Assembly: GCA_003586115.2 (NCBI GenBank)
Contig: QVOM02000001.1
Span: 15,389,291-15,453,290 of the forward strand
DNA: 64,000 nt
Reading direction: 5' to 3'
From: Salvator merianae
Taxonomy: Eukaryota; Chordata; Lepidosauria; Squamata; Teiidae
The notes under the pieces were generated by a model, which saw only the letters and a list, made by a program, of their open reading frames with translations, had not been told where the DNA came from and did not search any database. Shown piece by piece: positions 47,677 through 57,463 of this stretch (position 1 is its first letter; every line of letters starts with the position of its first letter). Made by a program: the position numbers and the translations under genes.

Positions 47677-48080
47677 AGCTGCTTCCACACGACTGATGAG
47701 GTGGCTTTTCACTGGCAATTTCTTTTGGTGGGCATAAAAAAAAAAAACCTGTCCAGATGACCACAACTCTGGAGTGATTCTTCCCTGCCTCTGGAATAAA
47801 CCTGCAGCGACAACTCTGGCCATAAGATTAAAAAATGTGATCAGAACTCTGGACAAGAACTAGAAGGGCAGTCAGAATTCCAGCCATTCAAGTATCTATG
47901 GGTAGATGCTATGTAGCAAATGCTGGCCCGCAGACGAGTTTTTCAGAAGGGACACTCTGAAAGCAGGATGCACCTTCAGGGTCTAGGGGAGGGAACTGTA
48001 TTTACTGGAACATTGCTGTTTGTCTGCCCCACCCTTTACATGACCGAAGGTCACTTTTTTAATGATGTGTGGAAGCAGAC
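47677..48080. mobile_element. 404 bp TIR element, family E
   Basis: Left end AGCTGCTTCCACACGACTGA and, in reverse from the right end, GTCTGCTTCCACACATCATT. TTA lies outside the left end and TCA outside the right, so a target duplication is possible but imperfect. Interior GTCCAGATGACCACAACTCT and GATCAGAACTCTGGAC are loosely inverted. No protein is encoded. Confidence 0.6.
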
Positions 48081-48085
48081 TCATA

Positions 48086-49277
48086 GGCAGCTTCCACACA
48101 GTCCATTAAGATTACGCTAGCTGCTGATGAGGAATGTGGCATCCATGTAATAGTGTTCCCCAGACAGTTGTGCCTCCTGGGGAATGCTCTGCATGATGGG
48201 CCTTTACCTAGGAGCACTCCTCAACACAAAAACCACACCAGGGAGCACTCCCGCAGGAGACCATTTTAAGATGGCTTCCGAAACATTTCCCAGTTGTGGC
48301 CTGCTTCAGCTGTCTGCCATGCAGAGACCTGGAGTGGCCCAAGCAGCACGCAGAGCCTAGCCCTGGAAATGGCCACAAAAATCACCCTGGCCTGCAGCTT
48401 CAGAGGCTGGTGAACTTTTGTTCCCCAGCCTCAAAAAGAAGAGCCAGATGGGGCTTTAGCAGAGTGGATGGCCCCCGGTGTGCACCACCATGCTCAATTC
48501 CAAGCCAAGACTGGCCTTTGCAGCACAATCTGCCATAATTTGTCAGGATAACAGACCCTTTTTCCCAGTTTCGTTATCTGAAAGCCTTTTGGCTAGGATA
48601 GCTGGCTATCAAAACTGCATTTTGGTGTGCAATCAACCCAAGCATAGTTTGGGAAGATGACAATGAGGCTTCCAATTTGTGCCCTGATTCATGATCCCAC
48701 TCCACAGACCACTGCTGTACCCTTCATTCCTAACCACTGCTCAAGTTGTATACGGTTGATGGGAACTGGAGTCCACCCTTGTCTAGAGAACCACAAGCTC
48801 CCAATATATATACCAGGGAACCTTCTAATGCGATCAGCTCCTTGTTCATCCCATTTTGCAGCACAGCGCTTCTCTGGGCTTTACTGGTCTAGATTGTTTC
48901 TTAGAAAAGACAGTGGCCATGTCTCCACAGCACTGGCCTCGGTGCTGGACCAAGTTCCCCTGAAGGCTTCTCCTGGCTTCAGGCGGCCTTGGAAAGGGGT
49001 CTGATGGCTCCACTGCTGATCATGAGGGTGCCATTTTGAAGTATTTGTGCCTGTGTGCAAAGGGCCATCTCATCCTCTATGTGCAGGTACAGAAGACAGG
49101 CATGAAGTGCAGACTGTTTCATAACAGTGAGGGCCCAGCTCAGTGTGCGAAAAGCTGTTTCAAGGCTGCTTTTCACACTCCAAAGTTTCTGCAATTTGAA
49201 GGGGGATTGAAGATCTTCCATGCGCTCTCACTTCAAGGTGCCTCCAAGCTGGTTTGAAAACTGTGTGGAGACACAGC
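48086..49277. mobile_element. possible second family E-type element, 1.2 kb
   Basis: A new end GGCAGCTTCCACACAGTCCA begins six bases after the previous element. A candidate partner, in reverse GTGTCTCCACACAGTTTTC, is near 49260-49277. The interior has no clear frame. GGAAATGGCCACAAAAATCA near 48365 recalls GGGCCATTTCCAGCGTGCAA near 22981. The right boundary is weak. Confidence 0.3.
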
Positions 49278-49660
49278 AATGCTTATCTGTAATGTTTCCC
49301 ATCCTTCCAGCTGCTGCTTGGGCAACAGCAGAAGAAATTGTTGTAAAAACTAGCCCCAGCCACCACCAACCAGCCCACAGAACTGATGCTTCAAGGTACC
49401 TTATGATTTATATCACAAAGTATTGTTCAGCTTACAGGCTGTGAGAGACACAATGAAAGTATTTGCAATATGGTGAAGAGATGCTTCTACAGTTTCTAGC
49501 CAGTCTTTCCACATCTAGTGCCATCCAGATGTTTTCGGCTGCAGTTTTTATCTGTCCCAGACAGTCCAAAGTCTCAGAAGAGCTTCTAATTGGGAAAAGC
49601 GGTATTAAACAACAGTATAAACTCTTCAGGGAAGCAGCCTGACCTCTTGTATTATACCTG

Positions 49661-49848
49661 CCAGTATGGTATGATGAGTAACAGTGTTAGACTACTGGAA
49701 GACCATAGTTTCAATCCAGACCAGCTCAGCCAGGGCAGTTGGACCATTCACTGCTTCACGGGGTTGTGGTGCGAACAAAATAGATGGAAGGGGAACGTTA
49801 CTCTCTAGAGCTCTTTGAAAGACAGACACGGGATAAACGCAAACATAT
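49661..49848 (+). mobile_element. Sauria-type SINE, near full length
   Basis: Head GCCAGTATGGTATGATGAGT with CAGTGTTAGACTACTGGAAG, B box TAGTTTCAATCCAGACC, then CAGCTCAGCCAGGGCAGTTG, CATTCACTGCTTCACGGGGT and TGTGGTGCGAACAAAATAG. The 3' end GAGCTCTTTGAAAGACAGAC with ACGGGATAAACGCAA matches the TTGAGCTCCTTGGAGGAAGG...GGGATAAAAATG end of Sauria SINEs. It ends about 10 bp before the CpG-rich block. Confidence 0.75.
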
Positions 49849-50116
49849 TTGTAGATAAAAGCACTCTTTCCTCCGAGTCTCAGATCGGAACTTAAGAAAT
49901 CCCCGTGAGCGAGAGGAAGAATCTACAGGACGAACTTCGGATGGATTTGAAATCCCCTCGAACTGGCAAACCTGAAGGAAACAATCACGCGTGGCTTCCC
50001 GTCGCTGAATAACCCACCATAGCCTTGCTTGGCAGAGAAAAGCGCGGCGGCAACCCAGCCCATACCTTGCATCCGCGCATTTTAAGTGCTATGTTTAATA
50101 CGTGTCTTTCTTTTGA

Positions 50117-50148
50117 AACTTTTCCTACTCTGTTTGTGCAGGTGAGCG
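50117..50148 (+). promoter_or_regulatory. acceptor-donor splice-like motif
   Basis: A pyrimidine-rich run ending TTTGTGCAG at 50141 is directly followed by GTGAGC. The junction reads as a strong acceptor and a fair donor at once, the arrangement of a zero-length exon or recursive splice site. It could equally be a chance acceptor for a normal exon. Confidence 0.25.
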
Positions 50149-50365
50149 GAGAATGGGAAATTACAAAGGGTGCTACCGATACCCAACGTTACGTGTATCG
50201 TTCAGTTTCCTAGAGCAGCGGCATCCTGAAGCTCCCAAGAAGGAGGAGGAGAAGGCACTTCCCTCAACCTTCCCAAGGGACACATTCCACGCTACAGCTG
50301 CAACCCGCCGCCAAGCCCGACTCATCAATCACTCCCTCCTCCTCCCTGCGAAATGCACAGACTGG

Positions 50366-50485
50366 CCAATCGCGCGGCGTCCATCAATAACCCTGTCAAG
50401 CGCCAGCCAATGAGAGGCACCTCTAAATCAGCGCTGTCATCCCAGCCAGCCAATGGGAAAAGTCGGGCCGTAAATCTCTTAAAAG
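50366..50485 (+). promoter_or_regulatory. three CCAAT boxes and TATA-like site
   Basis: CCAAT begins at 50366, 50407 and 50450, all in the same orientation, 41 and 43 bp apart, in NF-Y-like contexts (GGCCAATCG, AGCCAATGAG, AGCCAATGGG). A weak TATA-like TCTTAAAAG lies at 50477-50485. Evenly spaced CCAAT boxes occur in cell-cycle promoters, but no other element is decisive. Confidence 0.55.
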
Positions 50486-51060
50486 AAGGGAATGAAAGCA
50501 CACACACCCGCAATCGATTTGTGCGGAGGAGGCCTCTGCAAAGGGGGAGGCAAGAGAGAGAAACCAGAGGGAGGGGTTCGCACAAAGCTCCGGCGGAAAC
50601 TAAGCGGAGAATAAGAGGAAAAGCTAGCAGTCACTCTACCTGCTCAGTTAGGATGCAATTAGTGCAGCTTAAAGGAAAGCTGCGCGTTTAAATCGCAGTA
50701 CGTGCACTCAGCAGCCCGTATTGCCCCAGCATTGTTTTCAGTGAACTTTTGAAATTCTTTAAAGAAAGGCATTTCCGTAGCCCCAGAAAGGATTTCAGGA
50801 AAGGAACTTGGAACCGTCTGCCGCATCATTTTTTGTACATCTCATCTGCTTATAGAAGAATTAGCATGGCTCTATTAGTGTTTATTGATAGTTTTGAAAA
50901 GAGTGGACTTGCCTCACCTACCTCACAAGTCTGCCTGGAAAGGAGGACAAAAAAAACCCCTTCCAGTTGCTTTGTAATGCATAGGGCAGAAACTAGAAGA
51001 ATCTCTCAAAGCATCCTTGGTCTTTTCTTCACTGAGCCTTATTCCTGATTAAACCCTGAG

Positions 51061-51147
51061 ACCTGCAAAAGTCTGCACTAGCATGTGGATAGCAGGTTCC
51101 TATTCCAGGATATAATCCGGAATAAGGCCCAGTGCAGAAAGGGCCCC
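51061..51147 (-). mobile_element. family D short TIR element
   Basis: Reverse complement begins GGGCCCTTTCTGCACTGGGC and continues CTTATTCCGGATTATATCCT, the same order as the first 65 bp of 58740-59262. The other end ACCTGCAAAAGTCTGCAC is a weaker inverted match. Confidence 0.7.
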
Positions 51148-51494
51148 TATGTTAGTTTTTATTAACAGTGAAGACTATTTCATGACTTGTGGTTCTGCCC
51201 TAATTCCTTCCCATTATTCCTAGCAAAATGTGTGTCCCTTGCACATGCACAATCAGGATCTTTCATTTGCCACAAATTATTCTTCCTTTCCAACCTTTCC
51301 ATGCAGTTTCATATCAAGGAAGTGATGGAGAGCAGACTTGTGCAAGGATGGTTCTAAGAAAGAAGACCAGCGTCTTTCAGCCCTTCCAGGGTAACTCTTT
51401 GCAGATGTAACTGAGTTTGGGGGAATGTGCAAACATCCACATAATGCTATCATACATCTCCTCTGAAATAGTGATGAGGTGGGGAGGAGAGGGG

Positions 51495-52085
51495 GAATTT
51501 TTTTAAAAAAAAAAAAATTATGTACCAGTTCTCATTAACATATAATCTCAAAGTGGTTCACATAATAGAGAATAAAAACAACTAAAATTATCATAGTTGC
51601 ACAGAAACATGATTAAAATCAAGGATGGAGGAAATGAAGAAACATTCACTCTGGAAAGGCCTGGATAAAAAGTTGAGTCTTCAGTTAGTGCCTAAAAACC
51701 AGGAATAGATACCGTTACAAATATCAGAGGGTGTGCTCGCTTCAGCAGCACATATACTAAAATTGGAACGATATAGAGAAGATTAGCATGGCCTCTGTGC
51801 AAGGATGACCAAAAAAAAAATCAGAGGGAAAATTATTCCAGGGGGTAGGTACCACCACAGAGAAGGCCCAACTGTAGGTAGTCTTGAGGTAAAATTCAGC
51901 CATTTGTGGTACCCACAGCAGGACCTCCCCTGAAGAACTTAATGATACAAGTCTATACTGAGGGAATCAGTTTGCTAAGTAAGTTGGTCCCAACATCATA
52001 GTGCAAGCATCTTATAGCTACTAATGTAGTGTTGAGAGTATGGCTTTTGCCTCTCCATTTAGCATAGTTCAATAGCATTTGTTTT
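51495..52085 (-). mobile_element. L2-like LINE 3' region carrying a U6 insertion
   Basis: It resembles the inverted L2 3' region at 33005: CAAAGTGGTTCACATAATAG at the 3' side, GCCTGGATAAAAAGTTGAGT, AGGGAAAATTATTCCAGGGG and ACCACCACAGAGAAGGCCC. These last words are the common GGGAGGxxATTCCAGxGG...ACCACCGAGAAGGCCC of reptile L2-like elements. The element is split by the U6 retrocopy at 51733. Confidence 0.65.
51733..51820 (+). pseudogene. truncated U6 snRNA retropseudogene with poly(A)
   Basis: GTGCTCGCTTCAGCAGCACA, ATACTAAAATTGGAACGATA and GAGAAGATTAGCATGGCC match U6 spliceosomal RNA nucleotides 1 to about 76, with few changes (for example CTTCAGC for CTTCGGC). The match stops after AAGGATGAC, then a poly(A) of about ten bases follows. 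ATCAGAGGG is duplicated at 51723-51731 and 51820-51828. A 3'-truncated U6 with added A tail and target duplication shows LINE-mediated retrotransposition. No upstream U6 promoter elements are expected, so it is not a functional gene. Confidence 0.9.
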
Positions 52086-52174
52086 ACATTAGCTTACAAT
52101 CCCTCTCTCCCTACAAATAACTTGTCCTCACCATGCTCACTTTCTAGCAGATATGGCAAGCTTGTCCTAACATG

Positions 52175-52280
52175 GCATCCTCCAGAAATTGTTGGACCGC
52201 AACTCTCAATCTTCCTGACTCTTGACCATACGGGCTGGAGCTGATACATGCTGGAAGTCCAACATCTAAGGGACATCAGC
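52175..52280. mobile_element. palindromic MITE-like repeat (hAT-like?)
   Basis: GGCATCCTCCAGAAATTGTT with GGACCGCAACTCTCAATCTT on the left is answered by ACATGCTGGAAGTCCAACAT on the right, around GACTCTTGACCATACGGGCT GGAGCTG. It is the same family as 23845-23965. The space in the longer quoted word is mine. Confidence 0.65.
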
Positions 52281-52285
52281 TTGAG

Positions 52286-53214
52286 GAAGTGTACGTCTAG
52301 ATATTTCAACTGCTGGCATTTAGTGTCAATGCAGAATTTCATTCTTGGGTGCATAAAGAATAATGCTTCTCTGAACAAATGTAGCGTGCTATGTCCCCTC
52401 TAAAAAAATAACAGCCTCTATGCAAGGATTGCACTCTATTCTGAGACTCCAGTGACCTGAGTAAATAGGCACATTTTGGATCACGAGGTGCCCACTAAAA
52501 AATGCCTTCAAGTTACTCCGAATTTCTGTACAAAGTGCCTTTTCTCAAATCACTTTAAAGTAGTCTGAAGATGCCTCTTCTATAACATTGGCATTGAGTT
52601 GCTTATGCCAATCCACTTTGCAGTGAATGCTCCTTATTACAAACAGCTCAGTCTGTGCCCTTCTTTTTTTTTAAAAAGACCTCTCGTCTGCTGAGTGTGC
52701 AAAGGTGTGTGCATGCACATCCTCCATCCTTTTAAAAAAGTATTTCCTGCCCACTGCTGTCCAGTGAAGAATCATTCCCTTACCTCTTGCTTTGCTTGGC
52801 TGGGTAAAGGGCTAAGAGCCTGCTCACCTTTCCAAGCAGCAAAAGAAAGTAATGTGAGAGAGTAGAAATGGTTACCTTGATCAGATTTGTTAAAACTGAA
52901 CTCCATGAATATAAGGACTTTGCAGCTTAGTCACATTGAGTTCAGACAAGAATGTGTGCTGGAAATCTAAAGCTCAGAGAATGCTATTGATGCCCAATCT
53001 GACACATCCTTAATTAGATGCATCCTATGTGTCTCCATGAAGATGGAGCCTAGATTAACCAAACGCAGTCAACAGCTTGTCCAGTGCTGACAATCTCAAC
53101 ACAGTGGACAAGCAAACATAAAACTATTAGAATTTGAGGGTGCCAGTCAACCTTGCCATAGGCTTGGTGGTGCTGTTTTCAGTGTCAAGTCAGTCTAAAA
53201 TAAGTCCGCAGTCA
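52286..53214. other. unrecognised non-coding DNA
   Basis: No gene or named repeat seen. Words such as GCCCACTGCTGTCCAGTGAA lack family context. Confidence 0.4.
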
Positions 53215-54285
53215 TCCATGACTTGATTGTGAATGAAAGAACTGACCTGGTGTGCATCACAGAGTCCTGGGTGGGTGAGCTGGGTTGCCCAGTGCTTTCT
53301 TAGCTTTGTTCCCCAGGGTAACTGGTACAGCACCAGGCTTCTTACCAGGTGCCCTGTTCACACTGTGACTAGGGTTGAGGGACTGTTCCTGGTGTTGGGC
53401 CAGAGAGACAGAGTGGGGTTGCTGTCGGTGTGCTGCTCACCCTGCTGCCCAACAGATTCCCTGTCTGAGTTGATGGAGATTATCTCAGGTGTGGTGTTAG
53501 AGGCTTCCTGCATGGTGGTGTCCCTTGACACTCACGTGTCAACAGTATCCAGGAGTGCTTATCTTCACCTCCAACTGGTTCGCCAGCTTTGGTCCTTCCT
53601 GGATTGGAACAACTTGGTGATCCATGCTCTGATAACCTCCAGATTAGATTACTGCAATGCATTCTACATGAGACTATGCCCTGAAGACGCTCCAGAAGCT
53701 GATATTAGTGCAGAATGCAGCACATCAACTGCTGAAGGGAATTTCTGGCTGGATGCACATCATGCTGATGCACAATCATCTTGAATGATTTGCACTGGTT
53801 GCCTATCTGCTACTAGGCTCAATTCAAGGTGTTGATGTTTAACATTCAAAGTCCTAAAGGGCTTGGACCCTGAATATCTAAAGGACTGCCTTCTCCCATA
53901 TAGATCTGCCTGTGTATTAAGATCACAAGGAGAGGTCCTGCTTGCAGTTCCACTGCCCCCAGGAGCACAAGCATTGATGGCACATGAGAGGACCTTTTCT
54001 GTGGTGGCCTCTAGGCCCTGGAACAGCCTGCCACTAGAGGTATACCAGAGCTGCATGATTTTCAGTGCTTGGTTAAAACCTTTTAGGTCTAGGCCCTTGA
54101 TGTCTAGCTCCCTCTAAATTTTATCCTGCCATGATTAGAGGGTTATATTTTAAGTAAGTTTTATATGTATGTATGCTTATACATATATCTTTATAGTTTT
54201 TATTAAATGTTGTAACCCACTCTGGGACCTTCGGGTGAAATTTGGGACATAAATATTTGATATAAATAAAATTGGGGGGAAAATG
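53215..54285 (+). mobile_element. L2-type LINE, internally deleted, with endonuclease and RT pieces
   Basis: Near 53243 a frame reads TDLVCITESWVGELG, the start of the APE-type endonuclease domain of L2-like LINEs. After about 300 bp the frame gives VIHALITSRLDYCNAF (53617-53664), which belongs to the C-terminal part of the reverse transcriptase region. The central palm domain is therefore missing. Then come LKGLDPEYLKDCLLPY and RTFSVVASRPWNSLPLEV, and a 3' UTR ending GGGACCTTCGGGTG and GACATAAATATTTGATATAA. The 183-codon frame at 53233-53784 spans the deletion junction and is not a functional gene. Confidence 0.85.
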
Positions 54286-55520
54286 GAGCAATTGTTAACA
54301 CATTTAGCAGTCATTACAATTCACCAGGAGTTGGGAATGGACATCCCTGCTTCAAGAGGGAAAGTATTCATTTCCCACTGTCTATGTTGGTTTACTTCTT
54401 TTTTTACTCCCCCCCCCACTAGTGGGTGTTTTTTTAAAAAAAATCAGTGTGTTTTAAGAACCCCAAGTGCTCAGCCTGGTCGTTCAGACTGCTGCAAATA
54501 GTTTGAGACATTCCTGAATCCAAGCCTACACAATTCTTCTATGCCCCACTGTTGTCTCCCAAATTGTTTGTGCATATTTTTGACGCAATACAAAACACTG
54601 CCTGCTCTCTAGGAGAGGTGATAATGAGAGGAACATATCAAGAAAAGGAAAGCAGAAATCCCTCTTTCATAATGCTTTCATCTTTTTTCAGCATTATTAA
54701 CCTAAGAGGCTTGATTTATTGCTCCCAGCATCCTTAGTCTAAATATGCAGAGGTCCTAAACCCAAACAACTGATGGATGATTGAAATACACCCATTGTAA
54801 ACTGTCCTGTGCAAGAGTTAGTTTTCCAGGCCATGTGGACTTAAGAAGGGGGAGCAGAGACCTTGCTTTTGTTGGGCACATCCCACACTCAACACAGGAA
54901 ACTGCCCATATCCCACTCTTAGCACAGGAAGCTGATGTCTGGATGGGTCTTCAGAGATTCACTACTTTACTGTGGCAAACTCTTAAAAATGAGGGACATC
55001 TGGAAAACATAAGAAAAATCAGATGAAGCCCCAGGATTGTGTACTGGGGCTGCATCTGGAGGACCTGACTTAAAGCTACTCAGCTGTGGACTCAATCACA
55101 GGCAGCTTTGGGCCACCTTAGGCAAAATATCCAAATAGCCCAGGACAGGAGCATTTGGCTGGTGTCCAGAAGAATGTTTTGGTTTGGGGAGTGTGCCAGG
55201 TGTGCTCATTCAGCTGATCCTCACCAGCAAGTGAGAGATTAGGTGAAAGCATTGTATGCACAAATCCAGAGAGTTCCCCTGTACTAACTGCAGTCTCTTC
55301 CCTAAGTAACAGGCCAGCTAGGTAGGATGCAGTAAAGAGGTAAACTAATATTGATCACTTTCTACTGCTTATATGCTGTAGATTGCAAACTCTGAGCCTC
55401 TTTTTTATTGCTATATTCTCTGGTCATTGAACGGTAATAAAAGGAATACATACATATAGATTCAAGCTTAAGCCCACTTGCGGCAGAATCAGAATCCATA
55501 CATGTTTGGAAAGTTATTAA
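54286..55520. other. unrecognised non-coding DNA
   Basis: No gene seen. C and A homopolymers lie at 54409-54418 and 54436-54442. CATCCCACACTCAACACAGG and ATCCCACTCTTAGCACAGGA near 54886 and 54911 are a small direct repeat. Confidence 0.4.
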
Positions 55521-55649
55521 GGCTCATCCAGATGTCACTTATTTATTCCACTATATTTGGATATTCCAGAATAAAACCTGGATATGCCAGGCTTTATTCT
55601 GGAATATCTAAATATTAGTGGAATAAGTAAGCAACGTCTTTCTGCAGTC
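55521..55649. mobile_element. palindromic MITE, family B, copy 2 (129 bp)
   Basis: Left end GGCTCATCCAGATGTCACTT and reversed right end GACTGCAGAAAGACGTTGCT. Arms pair through ATTCCACTA, TTGGATATTCCAGAATAAA and the inverse TTTATTCTGGAATATCTAAA around a GGATATGCC centre. TAA lies on both sides (55518-55520 and 55650-55652), a clean 3 bp duplication. Confidence 0.8.
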
Positions 55650-56221
55650 TAACCCAGATACCTTCCCTGCTGCCTCAAAACACATATCCTCTGTGGTTCC
55701 CGCAGGCAAGCTAAAGAACACAGCAGAGGATTGAGAACTGCTATTTAAATGTACGAAGTGGCATGGAACAGTTAAAACTTTTTCTTAAAAAATTTTCAAA
55801 ACATTTCAGTACACACATGGGGATTTTAGAGTAACACAATGCTAACATTTGAAGAGGATAGAACAGAGGGGTTCTCCCTGCTGTAAGCATCTCCTTTAAA
55901 AAAAGAAAAAAGTTAAACAGCCCTTGGTCCTCTTATAAATTTAAGGTACTCAGCAACCTTATTCGGCCTCCTCATAATCACACATGGCTATGTGAACTGC
56001 ATGGTGCCCTCTTGCCCAGTACTGGCGGCCCAAGTGCAAAGAATGAGACATGAGCATGACAGAGTATTAAATAAGAAAGAATTTTAGGCTGGCAGTCAGG
56101 AAAGGATGACATGCTGAGTATGTCAGAATGTGAATCGACCCTTGTTGAAGTTCTCTCTTCTACACGAATTGTGACAGCTCTGTCACTTTTTATATCTGGC
56201 TGCCCTGTTTTCATAAGAAGA
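55650..56221. other. unrecognised non-coding DNA
   Basis: No feature supported. Confidence 0.4.
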
Positions 56222-56712
56222 AGTATACGCTGTCAGTGCATATGCCAAGAGCATCAAAGATCGTGAAATCAACAAAGAGAAGTTTATGCTTGATCAACTT
56301 ATCATAGCTGCACAAGCACTCTTGGTATATGGATGTAAAGACTGTCCGAAATGGACAAAACAGAATTGGAATAACTATCGTAGATCAAATGTCTTCTCAA
56401 ATAATAAGTGAAATCAAAGACGCTTACAGTTTACAGAAGCGGGGAAACAGAGCAAAGGAGAAATAGATGAAAGTATAAACATACTTGGAGACTAACTCAG
56501 AGAGCAATGACACTATACAGAAGCTGCACAGAATCTTCCAGCTGTGACTATGGTTAATATACAGACACATCAGAAGGGAGGGAGGGAATGGGAGGAAAGG
56601 GATATAAAAATGTAAGACTTGTAAAGTATAAACATAAATATAATGTATGTAATATGGAGATTGTTGAATAAAATGAAAACTTGCAACAACAACAACAACA
56701 ACAACAAAAGCC
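56222..56712 (+). mobile_element. L1-like LINE 3' end with (AAC)n tail
   Basis: A frame of about 60 codons ends near 56411 and reads REINKEKFMLDQLIIAAQAL, LVYGCKDCPKWTKQNWNNY. It resembles the helical segment before the end of L1 ORF2 (LLxAARxxIAxxWK...W). An AT-rich 3' UTR of about 290 bp with GTTGAATAAAATGAAAACTT follows and ends in eight AAC units (56684-56707). The clade is not certain. Confidence 0.5.
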
Positions 56713-57297
56713 AGGAGCATCAGGGCATAGTATAATCTATTGTATAATAGTGGTTTTCTATTTTGGAGATTATTTTAGTCCAGAAAGGCACTTGTATCCC
56801 TAATATTCTGCTTCCTCAATTCTTTTGTTAACCTGAACCTCAGCAAAACACTGAGGGGTATTTGGGGACAAAATAAGCCTCTACAGAACAGATGGGCACC
56901 TCTTGAACCACTGTGGAACTGGACCACTGCGGGCACTTAATATCAAAAAAGAACACAGCGCAGCTTTTCCACAGACCCTTGGTGAAATAAGGAACATCCA
57001 GTTCATGATGTCTCAGCCCTTAGGGACTGATGATAAAAAATGTTTCACAGTGGAGACAGCGAAGTAGAACTTGGCAAGAAGTGTATAGAAACAAATAGCA
57101 GCTGTGTAAGGATAATCCTGAGGGGAAATGAGTAGGACATTTGAAGAATGGTACAATGTTTAGAGGTTGTTGCCAGGTGACCTGTTCACTCAGCATTAGT
57201 CTCAATTTGCAGACAATTTGTGTGGAAGTTCCACGATGTTGGTAGGAAGTGATTTTGATCCCATAGTTTCCAATGCATTTTAACATTCACGTTGTGG
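56713..57297. other. unrecognised non-coding DNA
   Basis: Nothing supported. Confidence 0.4.
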
Positions 57298-57463
57298 GGA
57301 GTGGCTACAGCTCAGTGGTAGAGCAAACTGTCTGGAGAGCAGAGGGTTACTGGATCAATCCCCAGCCTCTCCCTGGAAGTGGGTGATGGCAAACCACTTC
57401 TGTATCTCTGCCAAGAAAACTGCATAGAGGTGTCCATGGAGGTGCCCATGCAGTCAACCAGGA
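57298..57463 (+). mobile_element. SINE with BovB-type tail, 5' portion of a split copy
   Basis: The tRNA-like head is intact: GTGGCTACAGCTCAGTGGTA with GAGCAAACTGTCTGGAGAGC, and B box TGGATCAATCCCCAGCC. The shared body GATGGCAAACCACTTCTGTA, GCCAAGAAAACTGCATAGAGG and GCCCATGCAGTCAACCAGGA follows. The expected GAGTTGGCCA tail is not here but at 58250. This is the most complete head of this SINE family in the window. Confidence 0.85.

Larger units (their letters stand above)
49855..50730. promoter_or_regulatory. CpG-island-like promoter region
   Basis: CpG is frequent here (for example AAAAGCGCGGCGGC, GCATCCGCGCAT, CCAATCGCGCGGCGT) and rare in the rest of the window. The block has no repeat signature and contains three CCAAT boxes, so it is the best candidate for a real promoter. 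On the plus strand transcription would start about 50500-50560 and give a first exon ending near 50690-50760. On the minus strand a donor-like AAG|GTATGG sits near 50070. I cannot tell the direction or the gene. The 112-codon frame from 50353 includes the CCAAT boxes and is unlikely to be translated. Confidence 0.55.

Noticed and set aside
50353..50691. 112-codon frame in the CpG island as a coding first exon
   Set aside because: It begins upstream of the last two CCAAT boxes, so most of it would lie before the likely transcription start.
51733..51810. Functional U6 snRNA gene
   Set aside because: The 3' end including the terminal U run is missing and replaced by poly(A), and flanking target duplications show a retrocopy.
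53233..53784. Longest plus-strand open frame (183 codons) as a gene
   Set aside because: It reads through an L2 LINE remnant and across its internal deletion; the recognisable pieces are LINE endonuclease and reverse transcriptase fragments.
57298..57380. tRNA gene
   Set aside because: A and B boxes are present, but there is no cloverleaf and the sequence continues into a BovB-type SINE tail; other copies confirm a SINE.
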